From: Geothermobacter hydrogeniphilus
GTDB taxonomy: Bacteria > Desulfobacterota > Desulfuromonadia > Desulfuromonadales > Geothermobacteraceae
DNA: 64,000 bases
Assembly: GCF_002093115.1 (NCBI RefSeq)
Contig: NZ_NAAD01000007.1
Coordinates: 1 to 64,000, forward strand
Direction of reading: 5' to 3'
Made by a program: the position numbers and the translations under genes. This document shows, piece after piece, positions 19,505 through 27,157 of the stretch (positions are counted from its first letter, which is position 1; every line of letters starts with the position of its first letter). The notes under the pieces were generated by a model, which ran no database searches, was not told the DNA's origin, and saw nothing but the letters and a program-made list of their open reading frames with translations.

Positions 19505-20148
19505 GTTGTTGACTCCTGCATCAGGGGGGTGAAAAACCGGGCCGCGATTTGGACCGCTTGCCGAAGCTCGACCCGTTCCCTGGTTTCGGGTTCGGCCTGC
19601 TGCCAGGCCATGGCGGTGTCGGGATCTTTCAGGAAAACCATCTCCCGGCACAGACTGTGGGCGGCGCAGGTCGCAACCGACTGCCAATGAATACCCAGCT
19701 GCAGGTTTTCAGCAGGCTCGACATGAAGCAGAATTCCATCCCGCTGCTGAATATGGATCGGCTGTCCGCTCAGCGCACATGACGAATCGATTCGTACCTC
19801 GCAGTCGAACATCGGGCTGACCGCCAGGGCGTCGAGGGCGCACATGGCGTGGACCCGGTGACCGTTGACAGTCAGGCGATGGGGCGTTTCTTCCAGGGTG
19901 AACGGGTAGGCCCCGATGATGTTCCCCTGGCCGTCAAGAACGACCAGGTCGCTGTTGCGCAATCGCTGCAGGGCGGCAGCGATCTCCGCGCGTCCTCTCT
20001 TTGCAAGTCTCAGTCGTGGTCTGCCCTGTTCCGCGAAAGATCGCAGAATGGACCGATGCAATGCCGCATCCTCTTTCGCGAGGGCGTTCTGTCGCTCCTT
20101 CAGGGGCAGCAGGTCGTTGAGATGATGGAGAATGTCCAGCGTATTCAT
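19501..20148 (-). CDS. merB: Organomercurial lyase (alkylmercury lyase)
   Basis: A 215-residue enzyme that protonolyses the C-Hg bond of organomercurials, giving Hg(II). All three catalytic residues are present with the canonical spacing: C103 and D106 in HAMCALDAL and C167 in HSLCREMVFL, matching C96/D99/C159 of the plasmid R831b enzyme. Length is normal. It follows merR by 11 bp. The Hg(II) released would usually be reduced by MerA, but no merA is in this window. Confidence 0.93.
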   Translation of the reverse strand: MNTLDILHHLNDLLPLKERQNALAKEDAALHRSILRSFAEQGRPRLRLAKRGRAEIAAALQRLRNSDLVVLDGQGNIIGAYPFTLEETPHRLTVNGHRVHAMCALDALAVSPMFDCEVRIDSSCALSGQPIHIQQRDGILLHVEPAENLQLGIHWQSVATCAAHSLCREMVFLKDPDTAMAWQQAEPETRERVELRQAVQIAARFFTPLMQESTT

Positions 20149-20159
20149 GGTTTTTTTCC

Positions 20160-20558
20160 TCAGTCATCATCCGCCAGGGATTCCAGAATGGGGCAGCTGT
20201 CGTCGCCGTTGCCGCATTCATCCACCAGCGTCTGCAGGGCCGCTTTCATCCTTTTCAGTGCGGCAATGCGGGCTTCCATGTCAGCGATCTTTACCATCGC
20301 CCGCTCCCGAACATCCGCGCAGCTGATACCGGTGTCGAAATAGAAACCGAGCAGTTCCCGAATCTCCTTCAAGGTGAAGCCGATCTGCTTGGCCCGGCGG
20401 ATAAAGCGGATCTTGCGGATCGTCTCCGCCGGGTAGACGCGAAACCCCTCCGGTGGTTTTGGCGGCTGTTCAATCAGCCCCTGCCGTTCGTAGAAACGGA
20501 TGGTTTCAACGCCGACGCCGGCAAGTTCGGCCGCCTGGCCGATGGTCAGGTTGTTCAT
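20160..20558 (-). CDS. merR: Mercury-responsive MerR regulator (second copy)
   Basis: A 132-residue MerR protein beginning MNNLTIGQAAELAGVGVETIRFYERQGLI, with Hg-binding cysteines C80, C115 and C122. The last loop is two residues shorter than in the first MerR. The ATG at 20558 is preferred to an in-frame upstream start that would lie in the operator region. First gene of the seven-gene mer operon, transcribed from the MerR-type promoter at 20579-20610. Confidence 0.92.
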   Translation of the reverse strand: MNNLTIGQAAELAGVGVETIRFYERQGLIEQPPKPPEGFRVYPAETIRKIRFIRRAKQIGFTLKEIRELLGFYFDTGISCADVRERAMVKIADMEARIAALKRMKAALQTLVDECGNGDDSCPILESLADDD

Positions 20559-20578
20559 TTTTGGCCTCGCATGGTTCA

Positions 20579-20610
20579 AGAGTAGTTGCCGTACCATGGT
20601 ACGGTGTCAA
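20579..20610 (-). promoter_or_regulatory. MerR-type promoter/operator of the merRBTP operon
   Basis: Minus strand: -35 TTGACA (20605-20610), 20-bp spacer containing the perfect palindrome CCGTACCATGGTACGG (20589-20604), -10 TACTCT (20579-20584). The start of merR is 21 bp downstream, so regulator and resistance genes share one promoter. Confidence 0.88.
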
Positions 20611-20722
20611 GACAAATGTAGCATTTTTTTGAGGAGGAGACAGGGATGCCCGTCTCAGGCTTTTGGAAAACCTTCTGGATGCCGGGAGCGGGTTCGTTGA
20701 GCCGGTGAAGTGGATTGTCGCT

Positions 20723-20764
20723 GAAAAAGTCGGGCCAGGCTTCCTGTTGCGGAAGTCTGGCCCG
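20723..20764 (-). terminator. Rho-independent terminator of the ccm operon
   Basis: Minus strand: strong hairpin CGGGCCAG...CTGGCCCG (20764-20731) with an inner TTCC/GGAA pairing, followed by ACTTTTT. It lies about 90 bp after the last gene of the cytochrome c maturation operon. Confidence 0.7.
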
Positions 20765-20857
20765 GTGTGTTCCGACGTTTGGCTGATGAGCTCATTGCCG
20801 CGGGTCGCGCTTATTTATCCGGCATGATCCCACGGTCAGGATTCAAGCGCACCGCAT

Positions 20858-21469
20858 TCAGTCGCGGCCTGCCGGAGCCGGTGAGGCGGGGCTGTTGGCA
20901 GCCTGCATGACCTGCCTGATCCGGGCGATCTCCTGTTCGGCGGTGGCCACCAGCTGCGGTTCGGGGTTGCTGTTCAGGAACTGTTGCAGCAGTTCAAGCG
21001 CCCTGGCGTTCTCCCCCTTGTGGCGGCTGTAGATCAGGGCCATGTTCAACAGCGAACCGGTGTGGTCCGGGCGGCTCTCGAAGGCGCGCCGGTAGCTGTC
21101 CAGCGCCTTGTCGTACTGACCGATCTGTTGATACAGGCTGCCGAGGTCGCTCAACGCGTGAACATTCCCCGGCTCGATGTCCAGGGTGCGCTGGAAAAGC
21201 CGGAAGGCTTCCATGGCGCGGCGCGAATTGAGGTAGGCGTCTCCCAGAGAGAGCAGCGCGTTGACATCCCGGGGTGAGGTTTTGAGGTGCGTTTCAAGCT
21301 GGGCAATGCGCGCCTCGATGTTCTGGTTAGGAGTTCCCTGGGCCTGTGGCTGCGGTTTGGCGGCTGGTCCTTTGACCAGAAACCCCAGGGTCATGGCCCC
21401 GATGGCAATAGCCACGGCGCAGAAGAAGCCGAAGGCGGCCCGGTCCCTGCGGCTGACGCGAGCTGTCAT
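20858..21469 (-). CDS. TPR-repeat protein of the cytochrome c maturation operon
   Basis: A 203-residue membrane-anchored protein: one N-terminal helix (about 14-33), then three tetratricopeptide repeats (NALLSLGDAYLNSRRAMEAFRLFQ, HALSDLGSLYQQIGQYDKALDSYR, GSLLNMALIYSRHKGENARALELL). It resembles the C-terminal TPR part of CcmI/NrfG that holds apocytochrome c for ligation. Its start overlaps the ccmD stop (ATGA). Together with the small membrane protein at 23738-24028 it probably divides the function of CcmI between two genes. Confidence 0.8.
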   Translation of the reverse strand: MTARVSRRDRAAFGFFCAVAIAIGAMTLGFLVKGPAAKPQPQAQGTPNQNIEARIAQLETHLKTSPRDVNALLSLGDAYLNSRRAMEAFRLFQRTLDIEPGNVHALSDLGSLYQQIGQYDKALDSYRRAFESRPDHTGSLLNMALIYSRHKGENARALELLQQFLNSNPEPQLVATAEQEIARIRQVMQAANSPASPAPAGRD

Positions 21470-21618
21470 GACAAATCCTCCTGCTGCTCAAGCTGGGCGC
21501 AGAGCAGCTCCAGTTGTCGTGCGGTCCGGCGCTGACAGTTGGAGAGCCAGAGCAGGTAGCCGGCCAGACCGCCCCAGATGGCCATGTAGGCGATGATCAG
21601 ATAGGTCGCGTGTTCCAT
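21466..21618 (-). CDS. ccmD: Heme exporter small subunit CcmD
   Basis: A 50-residue protein with one membrane helix (about 6-26, YLIIAYMAIWGGLAGYLLWL) and a basic, helical C-terminal tail, the CcmD pattern. The ATG follows GAGGAGATTGAC. It lies between ccmC and the TPR gene, as expected for the subunit that releases heme-loaded CcmE from CcmABC. Confidence 0.85.
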   Translation of the reverse strand: MEHATYLIIAYMAIWGGLAGYLLWLSNCQRRTARQLELLCAQLEQQEDLS

Positions 21619-21663
21619 GTCAATCTCCTCAAGTATCGGTTGTTGCCGGTAACGGGTCGCGGG

Positions 21664-22341
21664 TCAGTGCTGCAGTTGCTGCTGCAGATCACGGAGACGG
21701 TTTTCCTGGTGGTACTGGGCGCAGCGCAGGCGGAACAGGGCCGCCCAGAAAACCAGCATCGCCAGGATGCTGATCAGCAGGGTGACGAGCATGGCCGGTT
21801 CCAGGCCGATCCCTTCGCTGCGGATCACCGTGGGATGAATGCTGCGCCACAGTCGGGCCGAAAGAAAGACGATCGGCACATCGACAAAGCCGATGATGGC
21901 CATCACCGCTGAAAACCTGGCCCTTCTGCCCTCTTCATCGACCGCCGAGCGCAGAATCAGACAGGAGGCGAAAATGAACCAGAGGATCAGCGAGGTGGTC
22001 AGGCGCGGGTCCCAGGTCCACCAGGTGTTCCAGATCGGCCGGCCCCAGAGCGAGCCGCTGATCAGCACCAGGGTGGTCAGAACCACGCCGATCTCGATGC
22101 TGGCCGCCAGCCGGGCGTCCCAGATCCGCTGCCGGCGCAGCAGGTACATGATTCCGGAGATGCAGGCGACGAAGAAGGAGAGAAAGGCGGTCGCCGCCAG
22201 CGACAGGTGGAGGTAGAAGATTTTCTGGATGATCCCCATGGTCCGTTCCAGCGGCGCGTAGAAGAAAATCATGCCGATGGCCAGCGGGATCAGCAGGCCG
22301 GCGAGAGCGGGCAGCAGGGCGGGTCGGTTCAGTCCGGGCAT
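21664..22341 (-). CDS. ccmC: Heme transporter CcmC
   Basis: A 225-residue six-helix membrane protein of the heme-handling superfamily. The tryptophan-rich periplasmic WWD motif is visible as WGRPIWNTWWTWDPRLTTSLILW, and histidines flanking it (HLSLAATAF and later HPTVIR) are the likely heme ligands. Part of the CcmABCD complex that loads heme onto CcmE. It begins one base after ccmB ends. Confidence 0.93.
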   Translation of the reverse strand: MPGLNRPALLPALAGLLIPLAIGMIFFYAPLERTMGIIQKIFYLHLSLAATAFLSFFVACISGIMYLLRRQRIWDARLAASIEIGVVLTTLVLISGSLWGRPIWNTWWTWDPRLTTSLILWFIFASCLILRSAVDEEGRRARFSAVMAIIGFVDVPIVFLSARLWRSIHPTVIRSEGIGLEPAMLVTLLISILAMLVFWAALFRLRCAQYHQENRLRDLQQQLQH

Positions 22342-22342
22342 A

Positions 22343-23023
22343 TCAATCCTCTCTGATGGCGAAAGGGAAAAGCAGGTAGCCGGCGGCGCTGAAGATCAGG
22401 CCGAAGGCGATCATCGGTTCGATCTGATCCCGCAGTTCGAACAGCGGGCGCGCGGCCAGTGCCCCGGCGGTCGCCTTGATCGCCAGTGCGGTCAGCGGCA
22501 GCAGCAGGGGAAAGAGCAGGATCGGCAGCAGCACCTCGTTGCGGCGCGTACCGGCGGAGATGGCCGAGATCAGGGTGCCGGCGGTTGAAAAGCCGAGGTT
22601 GACCAGCAGCAGGATCGGCAGCAGGGCGACGGGGCCGCCGCTGAAGTTGCTGCCGAACAGAACGAAGAAAATCGGTACCAGCACCAGCTGGGCGAGGATC
22701 ATCAGGATGAAGTTGACCAGCGCCTTGGCGATGAAGATCTCTCCTGGTGCGACCGGGCTGAGCAGCAGCGCCGCCACGCAGCCGTTCTCCTTTTCCCGGG
22801 CGAAGACCCGTCCCAGGCCGAGTACCGCGGAAAAGATCACCGCCACCCAGAGGATCCCCGCGCCGGCATCGGCATCAACCTGGTTGTCGACACCGGCGGC
22901 GATGTTGAGGATCACCAGCAGCAGGGCGCCGAAAAAGGCCATCGATACCAGCGATTCCTTTTTGCGCAATTCGATCCGCAGGTCCTTGCCGAACAGAAAG
23001 AGTATCTGCCGCAGGCTGTTCAT
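22343..23023 (-). CDS. ccmB: Heme exporter membrane subunit CcmB
   Basis: A 226-residue permease with six hydrophobic segments, opening FLFGKDLRIELRKKESLVSMAFFGALLLVI and containing FAREKENGCVAALLLSPV, both typical of CcmB. The start overlaps the ccmA stop by four bases. Forms the ABC core with CcmA. Confidence 0.93.
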   Translation of the reverse strand: MNSLRQILFLFGKDLRIELRKKESLVSMAFFGALLLVILNIAAGVDNQVDADAGAGILWVAVIFSAVLGLGRVFAREKENGCVAALLLSPVAPGEIFIAKALVNFILMILAQLVLVPIFFVLFGSNFSGGPVALLPILLLVNLGFSTAGTLISAISAGTRRNEVLLPILLFPLLLPLTALAIKATAGALAARPLFELRDQIEPMIAFGLIFSAAGYLLFPFAIRED

Positions 23024-23745
23024 GACGCCTCCAGGTGCTGAAAATAGAGTGCCTCGAAAGAGGCCGGATCGACCTGGTCCTTCTCCTGCAGGTAAGCCAG
23101 CCGACCGCGGGCGAGGATGCCCAGGCGGGTCGCCGACTCCATTCCGCGGCGCAGGTTGTGGGTCACCATGATGATGGTCCGACGGTTATCGTGCAGCAGC
23201 CGCAGCTGCTCGCCGAAGATCCGGGCGGCATGCTCATCGAGGCCGGTGTACGGCTCATCGAGCAGCAGCAGTTCAGGATCGTTGACCAGCGCCCGGGCGA
23301 TGCTCAGCCGCTGCTGCATGCCGCGGGAGAGGTCGCCCGCCGGCATGTCGCAGCGCTGGATCAGCTTGACCTGCTGTAGCAGCTTCAGCGCTCGCTTCCG
23401 GGGTTGTTTCACCCCGTAGAGCGCGGCGTAGAATTCCAGATTTTCGAGTAGGCTCAGATCCTGGTAGACGAACGGCTGGTGGGACACCATGCCGAGCCGG
23501 GCGCGGTAGGCTTCCGGATTCTCCTGCAGGTCATTGTCGAGAACCCTGATCCGGCCGCTGTCGGGGCGCAGTAGGGTGGCGATGATTTTCAGCAGGGTCG
23601 ATTTGCCGGCGCCGTTGGGTCCGAACAGGCAGAGAAACTCGCCGCGGCGCAGCTCGAGGTCGACGCCGCGCAGTGCTTCGAGATTGCCGTAAGCTTTTCT
23701 CAGTCCGCTGATCTGCAGAAAGGGTGTCCCGGCGGATTCAGTCAT
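23020..23745 (-). CDS. ccmA: Heme exporter ATP-binding subunit CcmA
   Basis: A 241-residue ABC ATPase with Walker A GPNGAGKST, signature LSRGMQQRLSIARAL and Walker B LLLLDEPYTG, followed by the His loop MVTHNL. Position between the CcmI-like gene and ccmB identifies it as CcmA rather than a general exporter. Overlaps the preceding gene by eight bases. Confidence 0.93.
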   Translation of the reverse strand: MTESAGTPFLQISGLRKAYGNLEALRGVDLELRRGEFLCLFGPNGAGKSTLLKIIATLLRPDSGRIRVLDNDLQENPEAYRARLGMVSHQPFVYQDLSLLENLEFYAALYGVKQPRKRALKLLQQVKLIQRCDMPAGDLSRGMQQRLSIARALVNDPELLLLDEPYTGLDEHAARIFGEQLRLLHDNRRTIIMVTHNLRRGMESATRLGILARGRLAYLQEKDQVDPASFEALYFQHLEAS

Positions 23746-24028
23746 GGTCTTCCCGCAGCCGTTTCCGGGCGGCGATTGCGTCGGCCGCCCGCAGGCTGTA
23801 GAGGGTTCGCAGTTCCTCGTGGTCCTCGGCGCTGATCTTGCCGGTCGCCAGTTCGAAATCGATATCCCTGATCGCCTGCAGATTGGTTTTCTTCTCCTGC
23901 TCCAGGGCCTGCCGCCGGCGTTCCAGCGGGTTCTGCTCCAGAACCAGGGGGGCGGCGGGTCGGAAAACCGGCAGCAGGGTGTAGACCATCAGCAACAGGC
24001 TGATAAGCAGCAGTGTGGCGATTTCCAT
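23738..24028 (-). CDS. CcmI N-terminal-like small membrane protein
   Basis: A 96-residue protein: one N-terminal helix (2-20), a short proline-rich stretch, then a charged coiled-coil (LERRRQALEQEKKTNLQAIRDIDFELATGKISAEDHEEL). This matches the N-terminal membrane/coiled-coil part of CcmI, with the TPR part supplied separately by the gene at 20858-21469. It lies between ccmH and ccmA. Confidence 0.75.
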   Translation of the reverse strand: MEIATLLLISLLLMVYTLLPVFRPAAPLVLEQNPLERRRQALEQEKKTNLQAIRDIDFELATGKISAEDHEELRTLYSLRAADAIAARKRLREDHD

Positions 24029-24030
24029 GG

Positions 24031-24513
24031 TCAGTCCTCCTCGTCCAGGCGGGCCAGTTCGGTCTCGATCTGTTGTTTCATCTTGTCGTCGAGGACCGTC
24101 TCTGTTCCGGCGGGTTTTTCGGTTGTCTGTCTCTGTCCGGCCGAGCCCCAGCGACGGATCACCAGGATCGCGACCGGAATACCGATCAGCAGGCCGACGA
24201 TCGGGCCGAGATAGGCGACCAGGTTGAAGCCGCGTTTGGGGACGGTGGTCAGGATGCTGTCGCCGAACTGGGCGACGAAGTAGTCGAGTATCTGCTGCTT
24301 GTTCTTGCCTTCGGCCAGCATGCTGCGAATCGCTTCGCGCATCCGGTCGCCGCCGCTGCAGCGGTCGATGCTCAGCGGTTCTCCCGGGCAGGCGTAGCAG
24401 ATCAGGCTCTCGGTGACCTCGGTTTCGGTCAGTTCGGCAAGTCCCCCGGTCGGCAGGGCCAGCAGCAGAAGGAAGAGGACCGGTAAGGTAAAGCGTAACG
24501 CCAGGTTGTTCAT
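24031..24513 (-). CDS. ccmH: Cytochrome c biogenesis thioreductase CcmH
   Basis: A 160-residue protein with a signal peptide (about 1-26), a three-helix periplasmic domain with the redox pair CYAC (C39, C42) and one trailing helix (NLVAYLGPIVGLLIGIPVAILVI). The motif LICYACPG departs from the usual LRCxxCQ. CcmH reduces apocytochrome CXXCH thiols before ligation by CcmF. Overlaps ccmF by four bases. Confidence 0.88.
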   Translation of the reverse strand: MNNLALRFTLPVLFLLLLALPTGGLAELTETEVTESLICYACPGEPLSIDRCSGGDRMREAIRSMLAEGKNKQQILDYFVAQFGDSILTTVPKRGFNLVAYLGPIVGLLIGIPVAILVIRRWGSAGQRQTTEKPAGTETVLDDKMKQQIETELARLDEED

Positions 24514-26456
24514 GTCTCTTTCCTCCGAGAGGGAATGATGGCCAGGATGCCGCCCAGCACCATCATGCCGCTGCCGATCCAGATCCAGATCAGCAGGGGG
24601 TTGACCGCGACCTTGAGGGTGATTTCATTGTTGCGGCCGATGCCCGGCATGGTGACGTAAAGGTCTTCGAGCAGGGTCGAGCGGATTGCGACTTCGGTGG
24701 TCGGCTGCTTGGCGTTGATGTAGTTGCGGCGCTCGGCCTCCATGACATCGATCCGGGTGTCGTCCCTGAAGACCCCGAGTCGGGCGGCGTAGACGGTTCG
24801 GTTATATTTTTCATAGATGCGGAAATCTTCGTATTTCAGGGTGAAGTCGCCGATGGCAAGGGTTTCTCCCTGGGCCAGCGTCCCCTGGTTTTCCAGCTTG
24901 TAGGCCGAAGAGGCGGCGATGCCGATCACCATGATCGCCAGGCCGAAATGGACGATATGGCCGCCGTAGCGCCGCCGCATCCGCCACAGCAGTTTCAGGG
25001 CGGACGACGCGGAGGATTCCCCGGTCAGTTTTTTGCGGGAGCGGATGGCGGTGACGTATTCCTGGATGATGGTCGCGCAGACGAAGGCCGCCAGGCAGAA
25101 GGCGAGCAGCGCGTAGGGTTCGCGGATGCCGGAGACGCCCATCAGGATGCCGGCCAACAGGGCCGTGAGCGACGGGCGCAGGAAGTTGCGACGCAGGTTC
25201 GCGGCCGAGGCCTTGCGCCAGCCGATCAGCGGGCAGATGCCGGTGAGCAGCACCAGGATCAGGAACAGCGGGGTGTTGACCTGGTTGAAGAAGGGCTGGC
25301 CGACGGTGATTTTGTTGCCGGTCACCGCTTCGGAGAGGATCGGGAAGACGGTGCCGAGCAGGGTGGCGAAGGCCAGGGCGAGCAGGATCACGTTATTGAA
25401 CAGGAAGGTACTCTCCCGCGACAGGTAGGATTCCACGCTGCCCGGGGTCTTGAATTCGCCGTAGCTTTCGGCCAGCAGGTAGAAGCCGCCGATCAGGACC
25501 ACGGCGACGAAGAAGAGGAAGTAGCCGCCCAGGCCGGTGGCGCCGAAGTCGTGCACCGACTGCAGCACGCCGCTGCGTACCAGGTAGGTGCCGAAGATGC
25601 ACAGGGCGAAGGTCAGCAGGATCAGCACCATGTTCCAGACCTTCATGATCCCGCGCCGTTCCTGGATGATTGCGGTATGGATGAAGGCGGTCGACACCAG
25701 CCAGGGGATGAAAGAGGCGTTCTCCACCGGATCCCAGGCCCAGTAGCCGCCCCAGCCGAGTTCGACGTAGGCCCACTGGCCGCCGAGGATGATGCCGATC
25801 GACAGGAAGATCCAGGACAGCACGTTCCAGGCCCGGGTCTTGCGGATCCAGTTGGCGTCGGTGTTGCCGGTGATCAGCGCGGCAATGGCGTAGGCGAAGG
25901 GCACGGTGAAGCCGATGTAGCCGAAAAACAGCAGCGGCGGATGAAAGACCATGCCCGGGTTCTGCAGCATCGGGTTCAGCCCGTTGCCGTCCCGGGGAGT
26001 GAAGCCCAGGGTATCGAAGGGGTTGCTGACCACGCAGAGCAGGAAGAGGAAGAAGCCGAGGGTGGCCGCCAGCACCAGGTAGACGTAGGGGCTGCTGCGG
26101 TCGTCCCGCTCCCTGCGGTTGTTGAAGATCACCAGGGCGGTGAACAGGCTCAGCACCCAGGCCCAGAAGAGCAGCGAGCCCTTCTGCCCGGCCCAGAAGG
26201 CGGTCAGCTTGTAGAACAGCGGCAGGGCCCGGTCGGAGTAGGAGGCGACATATTCAACCTGAAAGGCGTCGGTCAGAAACAGGTAGCCGAGGGCGATCGA
26301 GGCCAGGGTGGTGGCTGCCGCGGCGCTGAGCAGGCCCCGTTTGCCGGCCTGCACCAGGCGCAGATTGTTGCGCCCCAGGCCGCCCAACAGCAGTCCCATG
26401 GACAGCAGCGTGAACGCCAGGGCGGCGAACTGGGCGAGAATTCCGAAAGTAATCAC
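24510..26456 (-). CDS. ccmF: Cytochrome c heme lyase CcmF
   Basis: A 648-residue membrane protein with about 14 helices. The WWD motif is WGGYWAWDPVENASFIPWL, preceded by GMVFHPPLLFFGYIGF, both diagnostic for CcmF/NrfE. It ligates heme from CcmE to apocytochromes. Length is normal. It overlaps ccmE by four bases. Confidence 0.95.
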   Translation of the reverse strand: MITFGILAQFAALAFTLLSMGLLLGGLGRNNLRLVQAGKRGLLSAAAATTLASIALGYLFLTDAFQVEYVASYSDRALPLFYKLTAFWAGQKGSLLFWAWVLSLFTALVIFNNRRERDDRSSPYVYLVLAATLGFFLFLLCVVSNPFDTLGFTPRDGNGLNPMLQNPGMVFHPPLLFFGYIGFTVPFAYAIAALITGNTDANWIRKTRAWNVLSWIFLSIGIILGGQWAYVELGWGGYWAWDPVENASFIPWLVSTAFIHTAIIQERRGIMKVWNMVLILLTFALCIFGTYLVRSGVLQSVHDFGATGLGGYFLFFVAVVLIGGFYLLAESYGEFKTPGSVESYLSRESTFLFNNVILLALAFATLLGTVFPILSEAVTGNKITVGQPFFNQVNTPLFLILVLLTGICPLIGWRKASAANLRRNFLRPSLTALLAGILMGVSGIREPYALLAFCLAAFVCATIIQEYVTAIRSRKKLTGESSASSALKLLWRMRRRYGGHIVHFGLAIMVIGIAASSAYKLENQGTLAQGETLAIGDFTLKYEDFRIYEKYNRTVYAARLGVFRDDTRIDVMEAERRNYINAKQPTTEVAIRSTLLEDLYVTMPGIGRNNEITLKVAVNPLLIWIWIGSGMMVLGGILAIIPSRRKET

Positions 26457-26884
26457 GGTTTGTCCTCCTGCTTCAGGTCGGATTCATATTTTGACGGACA
26501 CTTCACCAGCAGGGTTTTTGCCAGGAAGAGATTCTGCCCGCGGTCGTAGGTTCCTTCGAGCAGGGCCTCGATATCGGCCTTGAAGGCATCGGGCCGGGCT
26601 CCGCGGTAGACGGCGTCGATTCGCTGCTGCGGCCGGCTCTCGTCCCGAAGGGCGAAGCGCAGCACCAGTTCGCGCTGGTTGTAGTCGATGCTGTTCTCGA
26701 TCACCTTCCCGCCGACGCGTACGGACTGGTTCCGGCTGAGCTGCTGCCCCAAAGATGAGGTTTTCAGTTCGGCGACCGTCATGTAGTAGACGCTGGTACT
26801 GGAAAGTCCGCGGCAGATCAGGAAACCGACGCCGACGACGATGACCAGAATGGCAAGCAGAGCTTTTCGATTCGATTTTTTCAT
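26453..26884 (-). CDS. ccmE: Heme chaperone CcmE, CXXXY type
   Basis: A 143-residue protein: membrane anchor (about 8-26), then an OB-fold (VRVGGKVIENSIDYNQRELVLRF, VVYRG-like strand) and a C-terminal segment. The heme-binding position reads KCPSKY, i.e. Cys replaces the usual His of HXXXY. This variant is known in sulfate-reducing deltaproteobacteria and archaea. First gene of the ccm operon, 94 bp downstream of a sigma-54-type promoter. Confidence 0.9.
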   Translation of the reverse strand: MKKSNRKALLAILVIVVGVGFLICRGLSSTSVYYMTVAELKTSSLGQQLSRNQSVRVGGKVIENSIDYNQRELVLRFALRDESRPQQRIDAVYRGARPDAFKADIEALLEGTYDRGQNLFLAKTLLVKCPSKYESDLKQEDKP

Positions 26885-26977
26885 CTGCTGTAAACTCGCT
26901 TTTATTTAAGGTTGGTGGCGGTGTAAAAACTCACCGGCAGAACTTCGGGGACAGCGGCGCTTCTTGCCAGGATAATG

Positions 26978-26993
26978 AGCATGGGTTGTGCCA
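26978..26993 (-). promoter_or_regulatory. Sigma-54 promoter upstream of ccmE
   Basis: Minus strand TGGCACAACCCATGCT: -24 TGGCAC and -12 (A)TGC at the standard spacing, one mismatch from the consensus TGGCACRNNNNTTGCW. About 95 bp before the ccmE start and about 120 bp from the palindrome at 27112-27128. Confidence 0.7.
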
Positions 26994-27093
26994 GAAGAGT
27001 CCTGGCGACCGAGAATGAAGCCATGATGCTGGAATTGCAGGATAAATTCTGTATTCAGGGAGGGCGGTGGGGAGGCCGGGATCAGTGCCCGGC

Positions 27094-27128
27094 TGCGACA
27101 ATAAGGACCTGTGGGACAAATTGTCGCA
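27094..27128. promoter_or_regulatory. Enhancer-type palindromes upstream of the sigma-54 promoter
   Basis: A 17-bp palindrome of form TGNGACAANTTGTCNCA occupies 27112-27128 (core GACAAATTGTC), and a further half site TGCGACAAT lies at 27094-27102, itself a perfect inverted match to ATTGTCGCA at 27120-27128. This dyad is a good candidate binding site for the NtrC-type regulator encoded immediately upstream (27158-28501). Confidence 0.6.
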
Positions 27129-27157
27129 GTGAGTGGCGCGGAGAAGGGGGCGCGGGG

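Noticed and set aside
24948-26549. Plus-strand open frame opposite ccmF
   Set aside because: Shadow of ccmF, rich in Gly/Gln/Asp repeats and with no ribosome site; similar long shadows opposite the acyl-CoA dehydrogenase, kinase and P-type ATPase were rejected likewise.
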